Positions 7,168 to 15,053 are shown, counted from the stretch's first letter. The stretch is 33,290 nucleotides of DNA from DATIHQ01 sp035480535 (GCA_035480535.1 DATIHQ010000019.1:1-33290), one strand, 5' to 3'. Program-made: numbers and translations. Notes: generated from the sequence alone by a model not told the origin.

Positions 7168-7368
7168 CTTCTCCTGCAGAAACTTTTTAAATTCCTTCTG
7201 CGTTCCCCTCGGATACATCTTCCGCCACATCTGAAAAATCTCCACCGCCCGCACCTCAGCCTTTCTAGCTACTGGGTCTAAGACAAAAGGAGGCGGTTTA
7301 ATCTTGGGCGACTGGATTTCCTTCCACTTCCTCTTCTGAGAAGGAGAAAGGCCAACTGGGGCACTCAT
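6961..7368 (-). CDS. Unrecognised small basic protein overlapping msrB antisense
   Basis: The ATG at 7368 overlaps the TGA of the upstream gene (ATGA), typical of translational coupling, and residues 1-67 form a plausible Lys-rich helical protein (SPSQKRKWKEIQSPKIK, then EIFQMWRKMYPRGTQKEFKKFLQEKL). After that the frame runs antisense through the conserved end of msrB and turns into Gly/Ala/Val low complexity. The N-terminal part is therefore probably genuine and the last 68 residues may be readthrough after loss of an original stop. No function can be given. It is last in the 8621 to 6961 minus-strand cluster. Confidence 0.45.
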   Translation of the reverse strand: MSAPVGLSPSQKRKWKEIQSPKIKPPPFVLDPVARKAEVRAVEIFQMWRKMYPRGTQKEFKKFLQEKLVALVEVQGGGVDAEALAGGGGAVVKDVAQVGAALAAENLGPSGKKRKIDLRASAVGNGASKARPTAS

Positions 7369-7661
7369 CGACTTTCCCCACTCTTTAAATGGACAGGCGG
7401 ATAAAACTGCAGATCAAACGGAATAGGGCCAGGCCGTCTCATCTCCTGATACTGAACATCCACGCGCATCTGATAATTTTGAGTCACCACGACATATCCA
7501 TTTTCGGTTCGGAAAATTTCTTGGATTCTCTCAGAGCTTCCCAACTCATCTTGTAAATGGGGATCGGCCAGAACGGCCTGTAATTCTCTCACTCCCTGAG
7601 ACAACGGCGGCAGCGCCGCAAACGCGCTCCCCGCCAGACAAACAAAAGCAATTATTTTCAT
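7365..7661 (-). CDS. Small exported protein of unknown function (98 aa)
   Basis: The N-terminus MKIIAFVCLAGSAFAA is a clear Sec signal peptide with an AFA cleavage site after about residue 15. The mature protein of about 83 residues has no cysteine, no repeats and no domain I recognise; it ends in a proline-rich stretch (MRRPGPIPFDLQFYPPV). The Shine-Dalgarno GAGGTGA sits at the edge of a hairpin that also captures the AU of the start codon, so translation may depend on ribosomes arriving from the upstream gene, whose stop codon lies at the base of the same hairpin. The stop overlaps the next start by four bases. Confidence 0.7.
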   Translation of the reverse strand: MKIIAFVCLAGSAFAALPPLSQGVRELQAVLADPHLQDELGSSERIQEIFRTENGYVVVTQNYQMRVDVQYQEMRRPGPIPFDLQFYPPVHLKSGESR

Positions 7662-7686
7662 AGGTCACCTCTAAAAAGTGACCTAT
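7660..7686 (-). promoter_or_regulatory. Hairpin occluding the start of the 98-aa exported protein
   Basis: The mRNA-sense sequence ATAGGTCAC (7686-7678), a 9-base loop and GTGACCTAT (7668-7660) form a perfect 9-bp stem. It includes the last bases of the Shine-Dalgarno region and the first two bases of the ATG. The TAA of the upstream gene (7688-7686) overlaps the 5' foot, so a terminating ribosome would melt the stem. Coupled translation is inferred. Confidence 0.5.
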
Positions 7687-7964
7687 TATAGCAGAAAAGG
7701 ATCATTTAAAAGAACTTCTCGAAACTGAATCGCAACTGGTTGACTTGTGATTACTTCGTCGTTCTTTTCATAATTCTCTTGGATGACAATTGCGCTATTA
7801 AGTTCAATCTTTACCTCTCCGCTGGCCTGCGCTAATTTATCCCTTTTATCACTCGACCAAACCTCTTCTTTTAGCGTACGGTTTTTCAAAGTTTCCATAT
7901 CAGCGTGGCGAGCTTCTTCTTCTTTTTGAAGTCCGCTGACGATCACTGCTTGAAATTCAGGCAC
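7686..7964 (-). CDS. Unrecognised protein, possibly the severed C-terminal part of the upstream gene
   Basis: This 92-residue frame opens with GTG (MPEFQAVIV) and has a GGGG-rich Shine-Dalgarno-like stretch a few bases upstream. It is exactly in frame with the 214-residue gene before it, separated only by one TAA and four sense codons (12 bases). The product is hydrophilic and rich in Glu/Lys, consistent with helix up to residue 40 and then strand; no known domain. Either it is a separate coupled gene, or the two were one gene of about 310 codons interrupted by a nonsense change. Confidence 0.5.
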   Translation of the reverse strand: MPEFQAVIVSGLQKEEEARHADMETLKNRTLKEEVWSSDKRDKLAQASGEVKIELNSAIVIQENYEKNDEVITSQPVAIQFREVLLNDPFLL

Positions 7965-7976
7965 GTCCCCGCCGTT

Positions 7977-8621
7977 TTATTTTTCTCGGAATGTGCTCGG
8001 GCTGCGTGGCGAGCGATCACTTGAAGGGGAACATTTGTCCGGCTCTGAGGCACTTGAACCACTGGAAGGGCTGAGGGTTGGTGATGTGGGAGCGCAGTTT
8101 TCTCGATGTGGGTGGGTTGATGACTCGACGACTTGTAGACCATGTTTTCTCCTGGTCTGTCCGAACGTCACCGTAGAAGCGGGTTGAACAGGCGCTGATG
8201 GAATAGGAGCTGGCAGAGGTTCTGGACCAGGTTGGGGAAGTGCAATTCGCAAAACTGTTCTTGCTGTCTTCGTTACAAACAAGGCGCTAGTCAAAAGGTT
8301 GTTTCTATCTATCGAATTCGTTGTTATCCTAGTTTTGAACTTTTGCAAAGCTTCCTGATAAACAGCTTTATTTCGATCATAAGTGGGGCGTTCATCATCT
8401 TTTATTACTAGATTTCGAAATAGTTGGTCGATTTTACCAGCAACTTTTTCAGCGTTGTTTGTAAAACCCCTCCAACTTAAGGACAAGCGATCACAAAGGT
8501 TCCACTTAGCTGCTGTTTCAAATTCATTGGTTTTTTCATTTACATAAAGCAAAACACCGCCGCTTTCGCCAGCGTTTTGTACTTTAGTCATGACATCTGT
8601 TATTTCCGGTATTGAGGTCAT
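7977..8621 (-). CDS. Unrecognised protein with Pro/Ser-rich C-terminal half (214 aa)
   Basis: Residues 1-125 look globular and helical (for example FTNNAEKVAGKIDQLFRNLVIKDDE). Residues 128-214 are low complexity: first proline repeats (PQPGPEPLPAPIPSAPVQPA), then Ser/Pro-rich (SPTLSPSSGSS, SPSSDRSPRSPS). There is no signal peptide or membrane helix. The strong Shine-Dalgarno GGGAGG lies 5 bases before the ATG. The AT-rich leader of about 160 bases and low-GC codons contrast with the GC-rich FAH gene next door, hinting at separate origin. Disordered Pro/Ser-rich tails occur in secreted effectors of intracellular bacteria, but nothing here proves that role. Confidence 0.6.
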   Translation of the reverse strand: MTSIPEITDVMTKVQNAGESGGVLLYVNEKTNEFETAAKWNLCDRLSLSWRGFTNNAEKVAGKIDQLFRNLVIKDDERPTYDRNKAVYQEALQKFKTRITTNSIDRNNLLTSALFVTKTARTVLRIALPQPGPEPLPAPIPSAPVQPASTVTFGQTRRKHGLQVVESSTHPHRENCAPTSPTLSPSSGSSASEPDKCSPSSDRSPRSPSTFREK

Positions 8622-8781
8622 ATGAACCTCCCTTTTGTTTAGTTAAACTTTTATTAACTATTAATCTAAAATTATATCACTTATTAATTAAGAATTCAAT
8701 AGTAATGCATGTAATATTTACTAGGTTTTATAAGTTATTGTAAATGAATGGAAAAGGGAATATCGGGATAGTAGGAAAAAT

Positions 8782-9366
8782 TTAACTAACTATCCAATGG
8801 GCCTCAGAATGGCCTAAAACGCGCCCTAGGAGGCGGTCATTGGGGCGGGCCTGGGAGACCCCTGCCGGGGTGCCGGTGAGGAGGAGGTCGCCGGGTAGGA
8901 CGGGGAAGTGAGTGCGGAGAAAGGAGGCGAGCTCTTTAGGGGAAAAGAGCATCTCCCGGGTGTTCCCTTTTTGGCGCAATTCGCTGTTGACATGGAGCTC
9001 GAAGGAGAGGTCTTTTAGGTCTTCGGAGGCGGGGAAAAAGGGGCCGAGGGGGCAGGCGTGGCGAAAGGATTTGGAGAGGGTCCAGGGGTGACCTTGGGTT
9101 TTGGCCTTTTTCTGCAGGTCGCGCGCGGTGAGATCGAGGGCAAGGCAGGCGCGATGGAGGTGGAGATTCTCATCGAATTGGAGGGCGATTTCCAGTTCAT
9201 ATTCCACTTGGGAAGAGAAGGGAGGCAGATGGATGGGTTGATTGGGAAAGGTGGCGCAAGAGCCCGCTTTTAAGAAGAAGAAAGGCTCGGTAGGAATGGG
9301 ATTATGGAGCTCTTTTGCATGCTCAGGATAGTTGCGCGCCACACACCAAATATTCCGAATTTCCAT
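8782..9366 (-). CDS. Fumarylacetoacetate hydrolase-family protein
   Basis: A short (194 aa) single-domain FAH/acylpyruvase enzyme, a class that cleaves C-C bonds in beta-diketo acids or decarboxylates oxaloacetate using Mg2+. Visible motifs: NIWCVARNYPEHAKEL at the N-terminus, the metal-binding carboxylates in VEYELEIA (Glu57, Glu59), Asp78 in ALDLTARDLQ, KSF (Lys99), and the C-terminal PGDLLLTGTPAGV. It resembles E. coli YcgM, which is slightly longer. The substrate is unknown. An AAGGAG Shine-Dalgarno lies 4 bases before the ATG. Base composition is markedly GC-rich compared with the AT-rich leader just downstream of it. Confidence 0.88.
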   Translation of the reverse strand: MEIRNIWCVARNYPEHAKELHNPIPTEPFFFLKAGSCATFPNQPIHLPPFSSQVEYELEIALQFDENLHLHRACLALDLTARDLQKKAKTQGHPWTLSKSFRHACPLGPFFPASEDLKDLSFELHVNSELRQKGNTREMLFSPKELASFLRTHFPVLPGDLLLTGTPAGVSQARPNDRLLGRVLGHSEAHWIVS

Positions 9367-9423
9367 CTTTCTCCTTGAAAACTCATCTTCTTTTCCCTAA
9401 TTTGAGCATAAAAGGGAATTGAT

Positions 9424-10488
9424 ATGCGATGGTTTCTATTTGGCGCTGCGGCTTTTACCCTCTCTCTTCATGGGATGAGCCACGCTGAAAAACCCCCATT
9501 GAAAGAAGAAGTAAAGGAAAAAACTCCTCCCCCCTTTGATGCCGATCTATTTAGACGCAATGAGCAAGTGACGTCGGCTCATGCCGAAGTATTGTATTGG
9601 ACGGTTAATGAGGGCGCTCTTGATTATGCGCTGAAGATGCGCCATTCAGCCTGGGGGCCTACGGCTTCTTATGCACAAGGAACCATGAAATCGGGCACGT
9701 TTGATTGGGATCCTGGATTTCGGGTGACGCTCAGCTATTTCCGCGCGCCGAGATTTTGGGAAGTGCGCGGCGGATATACGCGGCTCACTTGCAGCGGCGA
9801 TAACCACACAAATAAGCCAACGACCGATACGAAATTCATTACGGGTACTTGGCCCCAAATCCTAACAGCTCCACTTGCGAGTGCCAGAAGCTATCTTCAT
9901 ATGAACTACAATGTGTTTGATTTGAACATCAACCGATTTTACAATCCAAATCCCCATCTACGCATTCGTTTATTGGCCGGATTCATCACCTCTTGGATCG
10001 ATCAATACTGGAAGGTGCGATATACCGATTCGTCTTTGAACAATTCCATCATTCGGAATCGATGGAAATTCGTTGGAGCCGGGTTAAAAGGAGGCCTGAT
10101 GTTCGATTGGTATTGGGGCAATAACGTCTACATGACGGGGTTGGGATCAGTGGGTAGTTTAGTGGGGAGATATTCCAACAGTTCCGAGCAAACGACCACA
10201 GTCCAACCCGATCCGACCGATAATACTTCAGTGCCCATTCGAGATCTGCATATCACCAATACGCGCCCTGCCTTTACAGCGCAAATGTCTTTTGGCCCTT
10301 CGTGGCAGAAGAATTTCGAACACCAGCGAATCGAAGTTTTCTTCGGCTATGAGCTCAATGTATGGGCCAATCTAAATGAAATTTATCATTCCACATCGGG
10401 CGCCCCCACGCAGACCAAAGAGACATGGATCAATTCGTCCTGGACTGGCCTGCAAGGGGCAACCTTCCGCATAACTGCGGACTTCTAA
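9424..10488 (+). CDS. Lpg1974-family (MOMP-like) pore-forming outer-membrane protein
   Basis: A 354-residue protein with a signal peptide (MRWFLFGAAAFTLSLHGMSHA, cleavage near residue 21) and a short charged, Pro-rich linker (KEEVKEKTPPP). The body alternates aromatic strands and polar turns: SAHAEVLYWTVNEGALDYAL, FDWDPGFRVTLSYF, WEVRGGYTRL, then a terminal strand ending in Phe (GATFRITADF), the usual signature for BAM-dependent insertion. The LYW..NEG..YA start of the barrel is characteristic of the Legionella Lpg1974 family, which is expanded in Waddlia-type chlamydiae as a major outer-membrane protein substitute. Probably a porin in the cell envelope. Only one cysteine is seen in the barrel (TCSGD). 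An AGGGA box precedes the ATG. Confidence 0.85.
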   Translation: MRWFLFGAAAFTLSLHGMSHAEKPPLKEEVKEKTPPPFDADLFRRNEQVTSAHAEVLYWTVNEGALDYALKMRHSAWGPTASYAQGTMKSGTFDWDPGFRVTLSYFRAPRFWEVRGGYTRLTCSGDNHTNKPTTDTKFITGTWPQILTAPLASARSYLHMNYNVFDLNINRFYNPNPHLRIRLLAGFITSWIDQYWKVRYTDSSLNNSIIRNRWKFVGAGLKGGLMFDWYWGNNVYMTGLGSVGSLVGRYSNSSEQTTTVQPDPTDNTSVPIRDLHITNTRPAFTAQMSFGPSWQKNFEHQRIEVFFGYELNVWANLNEIYHSTSGAPTQTKETWINSSWTGLQGATFRITADF

Positions 10489-10490
10489 AC

Positions 10491-12293
10491 CTATTTTTTG
10501 GGTTTGGCGGTAAAAGCTCCGTAGGGCGCGATCAGGTGGATTTCTTCGACCTGATTGAGCATGTTCATATTGAAACGCACAGTGTAGCCCTGCATTGACT
10601 TCACGGTGAATTCTTTATCTCCATTCGGGACAAGCTCGTAAAGGGGCTGGCCTGGAATCACCGCATAGAGCGTATTCTCTTTGAGATTGATCTCCACCGT
10701 GTATCCATAAATTTCATAGGCCCCGATGAACTGCCGCAGATAGGCGATGTGTGAAAGAGCATTTGAAGGCTTTTTTTTGAAGATGATATCATTGGTATTG
10801 GGCTCGAAAGGAATGATTAAATCCTGAATATCGCCGTTTAGATTGTTGCGAAAAACGAGTTTCGTCCCTTCGAGAGAAACAATGAGATCTTGCGATTCTT
10901 CCGCAATGACAAATACATCGTAGTGCCAATGATCAAAATTACAGGTGAGCCCATTGAATGAACCTTGGAGTTTCCCCTTCGCAAGTTCAACGTTGATTTT
11001 GCCATAGCCAGGATGTTCATATTCTCCTACGTATTCTTCGAGCGGATGAGAAGGAGAAGTTCCTTTTTTCCGGTTATGATCTTCTTGCAATCGCCTTGCT
11101 TTCAATCCCTCTTTGCCCTTTTGATAGCCATCGAGCCCCTCTTTCAGCCAAGCAATGTGGGGAATTTCCAAAACTCGATCGATGATCTCGAAAGAGACAT
11201 AGCGAGGAAGAGAGGAGAGATTTCGGTTCCCCAAAATCACAATCCCCACTCCTTCATTGGGCAAAAATCCAACGACGGAGGTAAATCCATCGATTCCCCC
11301 ATCATGGCTTAAATAATAGTGTCCCCGATAAGAAACGATCGACCAGCCGATTCCATAGGCGTAAAGGAGCGTCTCTTTGCTTTCAGGCGCTCCCGGGACG
11401 ATCACTTGCGGCGCATGCATTTCTTGCAAAGTCGCTGGACTGATGAGGGTTTGATTGTTAAAGACGCCGCCATTGAGATGAAGCTGGACCCAGCGAGTCA
11501 AATCAGCGACATTTGAATTGATGGATGCAGCGGGAGCCACTGGATTGACATTGCGCAGAGGAATTTTCTTTGGCTGGTCATTTTTTTCCATGTAGGGAAA
11601 GGAGTAATTCTTCGATTTCTGCATCTCTTCTATTGTAAAAGTAGTATTCGTCATCCCTAAGGGTTTTAAGATGCGCGCAGTCACGAGATCTTCCCATGAT
11701 TTTCCCGTCGCGGTTTCCATCGCGCAAGCTGCAGAGAGATACATTAAGTTATTGTATTGATATCTTTCCCGAATATCGGTCGAGGGTTCAAGATAGCGAA
11801 CCCGCCTCATTAATTCTGCGCGGCTCATGTCTGATGTATACCACATATAATCGTGGCGGGGCATGCCGCTCCGATGTGTGAGTAGATCGCGAATCGTCAA
11901 TTTTTGCGTCGCATAGAGATCCCAAAGGCGAAAATCGGGGAGAATATCCAACACCTTCTCATCCCAAGCCATGGTGCCCTCATCGATTAAAGTTCCAGCG
12001 ATGAACGAAGTGAATGCCTTCGTACAAGAACCGATGGGGAAAACGGTATCGGAAGTTACGGGAAGCTTTTTTTCCAAATCGCGATAGCCCAATCCCTTAG
12101 CATACACAACCTGTCCATCGACAACAACGCCGATGGCAATTCCTGGAACTTGATATTCTTTAAGAGCTTTTTCGACTACCTGATCAAAACCTTCCAAGAG
12201 CATTTGCGCGCGCTGCGCTTTGGCTGAAAGAGGCTCTGCATGAATGAATATTGGCAAACAGAAAAACAAGATAAGGACAGATTTTTTAAACAT
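10491..12293 (-). CDS. Exported class-C beta-lactamase-like serine hydrolase with C-terminal DUF3471-type region
   Basis: After the preferred ATG at 12293, residues 1-19 (MFKKSVLILFFCLPIFIHA) form a signal peptide. The catalytic domain has the penicillin-recognising motifs SCTK (Ser89, Lys92), YNN (Tyr180, Asn182) and HDG (330-332, in place of KTG), as in class C beta-lactamase/D-aminopeptidase/esterase-like proteins. Residues beyond about 400 (EEYVGEYEHPGYGKINVELAKGKL, GAYEIYGYTVEINLKENTLYAVIPGQPLYELVP) form two lipocalin-like beta repeats as seen after such domains. Probably a periplasmic peptidase or esterase; true beta-lactamase activity is not implied. A GGGG Shine-Dalgarno supports ATG 12293 over ATG 12308. 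It converges on the porin gene with 2 bases between stops. Confidence 0.88.
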   Translation of the reverse strand: MFKKSVLILFFCLPIFIHAEPLSAKAQRAQMLLEGFDQVVEKALKEYQVPGIAIGVVVDGQVVYAKGLGYRDLEKKLPVTSDTVFPIGSCTKAFTSFIAGTLIDEGTMAWDEKVLDILPDFRLWDLYATQKLTIRDLLTHRSGMPRHDYMWYTSDMSRAELMRRVRYLEPSTDIRERYQYNNLMYLSAACAMETATGKSWEDLVTARILKPLGMTNTTFTIEEMQKSKNYSFPYMEKNDQPKKIPLRNVNPVAPAASINSNVADLTRWVQLHLNGGVFNNQTLISPATLQEMHAPQVIVPGAPESKETLLYAYGIGWSIVSYRGHYYLSHDGGIDGFTSVVGFLPNEGVGIVILGNRNLSSLPRYVSFEIIDRVLEIPHIAWLKEGLDGYQKGKEGLKARRLQEDHNRKKGTSPSHPLEEYVGEYEHPGYGKINVELAKGKLQGSFNGLTCNFDHWHYDVFVIAEESQDLIVSLEGTKLVFRNNLNGDIQDLIIPFEPNTNDIIFKKKPSNALSHIAYLRQFIGAYEIYGYTVEINLKENTLYAVIPGQPLYELVPNGDKEFTVKSMQGYTVRFNMNMLNQVEEIHLIAPYGAFTAKPKK

Positions 12294-12382
12294 ATTTTTC
12301 CCCGTCATTTATTTGGGTGGCCGGCCATCTTATCGCTCGGCCTAGAAAATGACAAGGAATTCTTCAAATCTGGGGGCTCAGA

Positions 12383-12523
12383 TTAATAATTGCCTATGAG
12401 TCCCAAAACTCCGACAAGGATGAGATAAATCGCTACCACGAAATTTAAAAGAGAGGGATAGATCAAGATGAGGATCCCTGCAACGAGTGAAACGATTGGG
12501 GTGAACATTGGGTGTACGACCAT
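12383..12523 (-). CDS. DUF3096-type two-helix membrane peptide (46 aa)
   Basis: From the ATG at 12523 the product is MVVHPMFTPIVSLVAG... with two hydrophobic segments (about residues 8-23 and 27-44) around YPSLLN, the conserved pattern of DUF3096 proteins (PIVSLxAGILIL, P.LLN..VAIYLILVG..G). Function unknown. The start at 12523 is chosen over the upstream ATG at 12574 because a perfect AAGGAGG (12535-12529) sits 5 bases away and the family begins here. Confidence 0.85.
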   Translation of the reverse strand: MVVHPMFTPIVSLVAGILILIYPSLLNFVVAIYLILVGVLGLIGNY

Positions 12524-12604
12524 AATGGCCTCCTTGTTTAACTTCACCATATCCTTTGTATTCCTATTGCGCAAGTATTCTGGGAAAAATAGAATGGGAG
12601 CATC

Positions 12605-12955
12605 ATGAATCGAGCCGATCCTTCAGCATATATCTATTATGCCTATCGTTTTGCCCATTTTACTGAGAGCGTTAGCTCTAGCTTGAGGGAGTTAACTTCA
12701 AGCATTCATGAATTGGCCATGGACTGTAAGAAAAAATTTTGGACAGAACAATCTCCGATGATTAAGATGGGGAATGCTGCTGCGTTAGCCACGGCTCTTT
12801 CTTCATTTGTATCGCCCTACTACCCCTATTTTTTTGCGGGAATAACCGCGGCCTGTAATTTGGTAGGCAGAGCCGATCCATTTAAAATCTGTTGGTGGAC
12901 TTCACCGCCCCAGTTTCATGTAGAGGTCGTCCATAGGAGACTCCCATTGCAATAA
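12605..12955 (+). CDS. Unrecognised small protein with a central hydrophobic region (116 aa)
   Basis: An N-terminal helical segment (residues 15-45) precedes a moderately hydrophobic stretch (about 56-90, AAALATALSSFVSP then YFFAGITAACNLVG) that could form a hairpin of two short membrane segments split by a SPYYPY turn. The C-terminus is basic. A bilobed hydrophobic domain of this size is the hallmark of chlamydial inclusion-membrane proteins, but this is suggestive only. A GGGAG box lies 5 bases before the ATG. Its 3' end carries the -35 of the brnQ promoter. Confidence 0.55.
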   Translation: MNRADPSAYIYYAYRFAHFTESVSSSLRELTSSIHELAMDCKKKFWTEQSPMIKMGNAAALATALSSFVSPYYPYFFAGITAACNLVGRADPFKICWWTSPPQFHVEVVHRRLPLQ

Positions 12956-12975
12956 AGGGGAACACTCTTTATTAT
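12947..12975 (+). promoter_or_regulatory. Promoter of the first brnQ gene (leaderless type)
   Basis: TTGCAA (12947-12952), a 17-base spacer and TATTAT (12970-12975) fit a sigma-70-type promoter. The -10 ends 8 bases before the ATG at 12984 and no Shine-Dalgarno intervenes. Confidence 0.55.
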
Positions 12976-12983
12976 AGACGCCA

Positions 12984-14132
12984 ATGAAAAGTAAAACTTT
13001 AATATTGTCTACTGGCCTGGCCATGTTCTCGATGTTTTTCGGGTCGGGCAACCTCGTGTTTCCTTTGGTCGTCGGCCAGATGAGCGGAGGCCATTTTGGC
13101 CTTGCCTCTTTTGGAATTTTGCTGACAGGCGTTTTAGTTCCCTTTTTAGGGATTCTCGCCCTGCTTCTCTTCAATGGGAGTGCAAATGATTTTTTTGGAC
13201 GGCTCGGCAAACCAGCTACTTTTTGGTTTCCCTTGATTGCCCTTTCTTTGATGGGGCCCTTTGGCGTGTTGGCCCGCTGCATCACCGTAGCGCATGGAGC
13301 TTTCAGATTGTTGGTACCCGATTCTTCCCTTTGGATGTTTAGCCTAATCAGCTGCGCGGTGATCTTTATATTGACCATCCGGAAAAACCGGATTGTCCCC
13401 GTACTCGGCACGATCCTTACCCCTATCCTCTTAGTTTCTCTTGGAGCGATCGCCCTTTTTGGCCTTCTTTCATCCCCGCTGCCCGAAATGAGTATAGATG
13501 GAGGTTGGGCCAGCTTTAAAAATGGGATCTTCCAGGGCTATCAAACGATGGATCTCCTGGCTGCCTTCTTCTTTTCCACCTTTGTGATCAAACATTTGCA
13601 GGAACATAAAAAAACTCCCGATGATCCAAAAGCCTCTCTCCCCATCTTCTTAAAATCAGCTCTCATCGGAGCGGGACTTCTTTCCGCAATTTATTTTCTA
13701 CTGGTTCTTTTGGGAGCGATCTATGCCCAGCCATTATTGAACATACCGCCGCAGGAAATGCTTGGCTTCGTCGCCCAGCAATCACTTGGGCCTTGGGCAG
13801 CGCCAATCGTTTGCGTCGCTGTGGTGCTCGCCTGCCTCACAACGGCAATTGTGCTCACCTCTCTCTTTGCCGACTTCTTGCGCAAAGAAGTGACGCAAAA
13901 TAAAATCAATTCACCCACCGCTCTCACGACAACTCTCGTGATCGCCTTCTTCATCTCGACTCTTGAATTTTCCGGCATCGCAAAGATCTTGGGCCCCATC
14001 CTCGAAGCCACCTATCCGGCTCTCATCGTCTTCACCATCCTCAGCATCTTCCACAAGCTCTGGGGCTGGAAAACGATCCGCATGCCCATCGCCATCGCCT
14101 TCGTCCTCAAACTCCTCTCCCACGCCATATAA
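12984..14132 (+). CDS. brnQ: Branched-chain amino-acid:cation symporter BrnQ (copy 1)
   Basis: A 382-residue, highly hydrophobic LIVCS-family carrier importing leucine, isoleucine and valine with Na+ or H+. The N-terminal signature LAMFSMFFGSGNLVFPLVVGQ is diagnostic (family: MF..FFGAGNLIFP). About 11-12 membrane segments follow, including MGPFGVLARCITVAHGAF near residues 90-107 and the ACLTTAIVLTSLFADFL segment near 285-302. It heads an operon: the lipoprotein gene starts 3 bases after its stop. A paralog lies 1.3 kb away on the other strand, so the two may differ in specificity or regulation. Import of branched-chain amino acids fits a host-dependent bacterium. Confidence 0.93.
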   Translation: MKSKTLILSTGLAMFSMFFGSGNLVFPLVVGQMSGGHFGLASFGILLTGVLVPFLGILALLLFNGSANDFFGRLGKPATFWFPLIALSLMGPFGVLARCITVAHGAFRLLVPDSSLWMFSLISCAVIFILTIRKNRIVPVLGTILTPILLVSLGAIALFGLLSSPLPEMSIDGGWASFKNGIFQGYQTMDLLAAFFFSTFVIKHLQEHKKTPDDPKASLPIFLKSALIGAGLLSAIYFLLVLLGAIYAQPLLNIPPQEMLGFVAQQSLGPWAAPIVCVAVVLACLTTAIVLTSLFADFLRKEVTQNKINSPTALTTTLVIAFFISTLEFSGIAKILGPILEATYPALIVFTILSIFHKLWGWKTIRMPIAIAFVLKLLSHAI

Positions 14133-14135
14133 ATT

Positions 14136-15050
14136 ATGATTCGGATTATTTTAATTGTTTTGACAGTTGTTTTAGGCGGATGCACGTATAATCAGGATAA
14201 ACACATCCATGAACTTTTCACCAAGGAAAGGGGCTCCCTTCCCAAAGAAAGAGATGCGTGGATTGTGGAGCAAAGTTTGGGCCATCCTTCTGATGAATTC
14301 ACTCTTGCAATCGAACCTTATGATCCATTGACTACCCCGAAGGGGACCTTTCCTCTTGTTCTTTTAAAAGGGGATCGAGTGCCCCTCGAAGAGCGGCTGA
14401 TTTTCGCCATTGTCGACACGGTGAATGGAAAAATCGATCCCCAATTTGAGTTTGAAGTGCAGGAAGCAGGGAATTTGAAGATCTTCGATAAAAATGGCGT
14501 TCGATTTGAAAATGAAATCCCCTTTGTCGCTTGCGATGGACTGATCGTGGGAAAACCCATCCTTTATGCGGTCGTTTCCAAAGAGAAATTTACGATCGCC
14601 ACTGCCGAATTCATCCCCTATCCTCTCGAAACAAAAATGGAAGAGGGGCCCCAAGTTTCTCTCGTAGTCACCCACCCGATGCTCACCCGTTTTCAGCTCC
14701 GGGCCAATGGATTTGATGCAAATGAACGAGTTAAATTGATCCACCAGTCGGGAAATCAGAGAGAAGAAGTCGTGATGTTCGCGAATGAGGAAGGGAATTT
14801 CTCTTTTGGCCTAAATCCCACAGTTCTGGGACGTCTCGGCGGAGAGGCAAATCTCACAATTGAAAGAGGGGGGGAAGAATTTTCTCTCGATTATCCGTGG
14901 GGAGCTAAATTAGAGAGCCGCGCCTTTCATGAGCGAACTCTTTTTCCAGTTCTTTTCGTCGTGAATCAATTGCCCGATGAAATCAATTCAGAGCGAGTGC
15001 AGCATAGTTTTGCTAAGATCTTTAAAATGGACAATTCTGCTAATATCTAG
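14136..15050 (+). CDS. Lipoprotein of unknown function in the brnQ operon (304 aa)
   Basis: A lipobox is evident: MIRIILIVLTVVLGGC, with Cys16 as the lipidation site, so the protein is anchored in the inner or outer membrane. The mature part is beta-rich and acidic; residues about 165-245 (VSLVVTHPMLTRFQLRANGFDANERVKLIHQSG, then EEVVMFANEEGNFSFGLNP) look like an immunoglobulin-like fold of the kind found in surface lipoproteins. No enzyme motif is present. It begins 3 bases after brnQ and ends 3 bases before ychJ, so the three genes are one transcript and probably translationally coupled. Confidence 0.8.
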   Translation: MIRIILIVLTVVLGGCTYNQDKHIHELFTKERGSLPKERDAWIVEQSLGHPSDEFTLAIEPYDPLTTPKGTFPLVLLKGDRVPLEERLIFAIVDTVNGKIDPQFEFEVQEAGNLKIFDKNGVRFENEIPFVACDGLIVGKPILYAVVSKEKFTIATAEFIPYPLETKMEEGPQVSLVVTHPMLTRFQLRANGFDANERVKLIHQSGNQREEVVMFANEEGNFSFGLNPTVLGRLGGEANLTIERGGEEFSLDYPWGAKLESRAFHERTLFPVLFVVNQLPDEINSERVQHSFAKIFKMDNSANI

Positions 15051-15053
15051 CTC

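Noticed and set aside
7943..8143. 66-codon minus-strand ORF bridging the two unknown genes in another frame
   Set aside because: Lies over the low-complexity Pro/Ser region in a shifted frame, with no Shine-Dalgarno; the in-frame relationship of the two flanking ORFs makes a frameshift bridge unnecessary.
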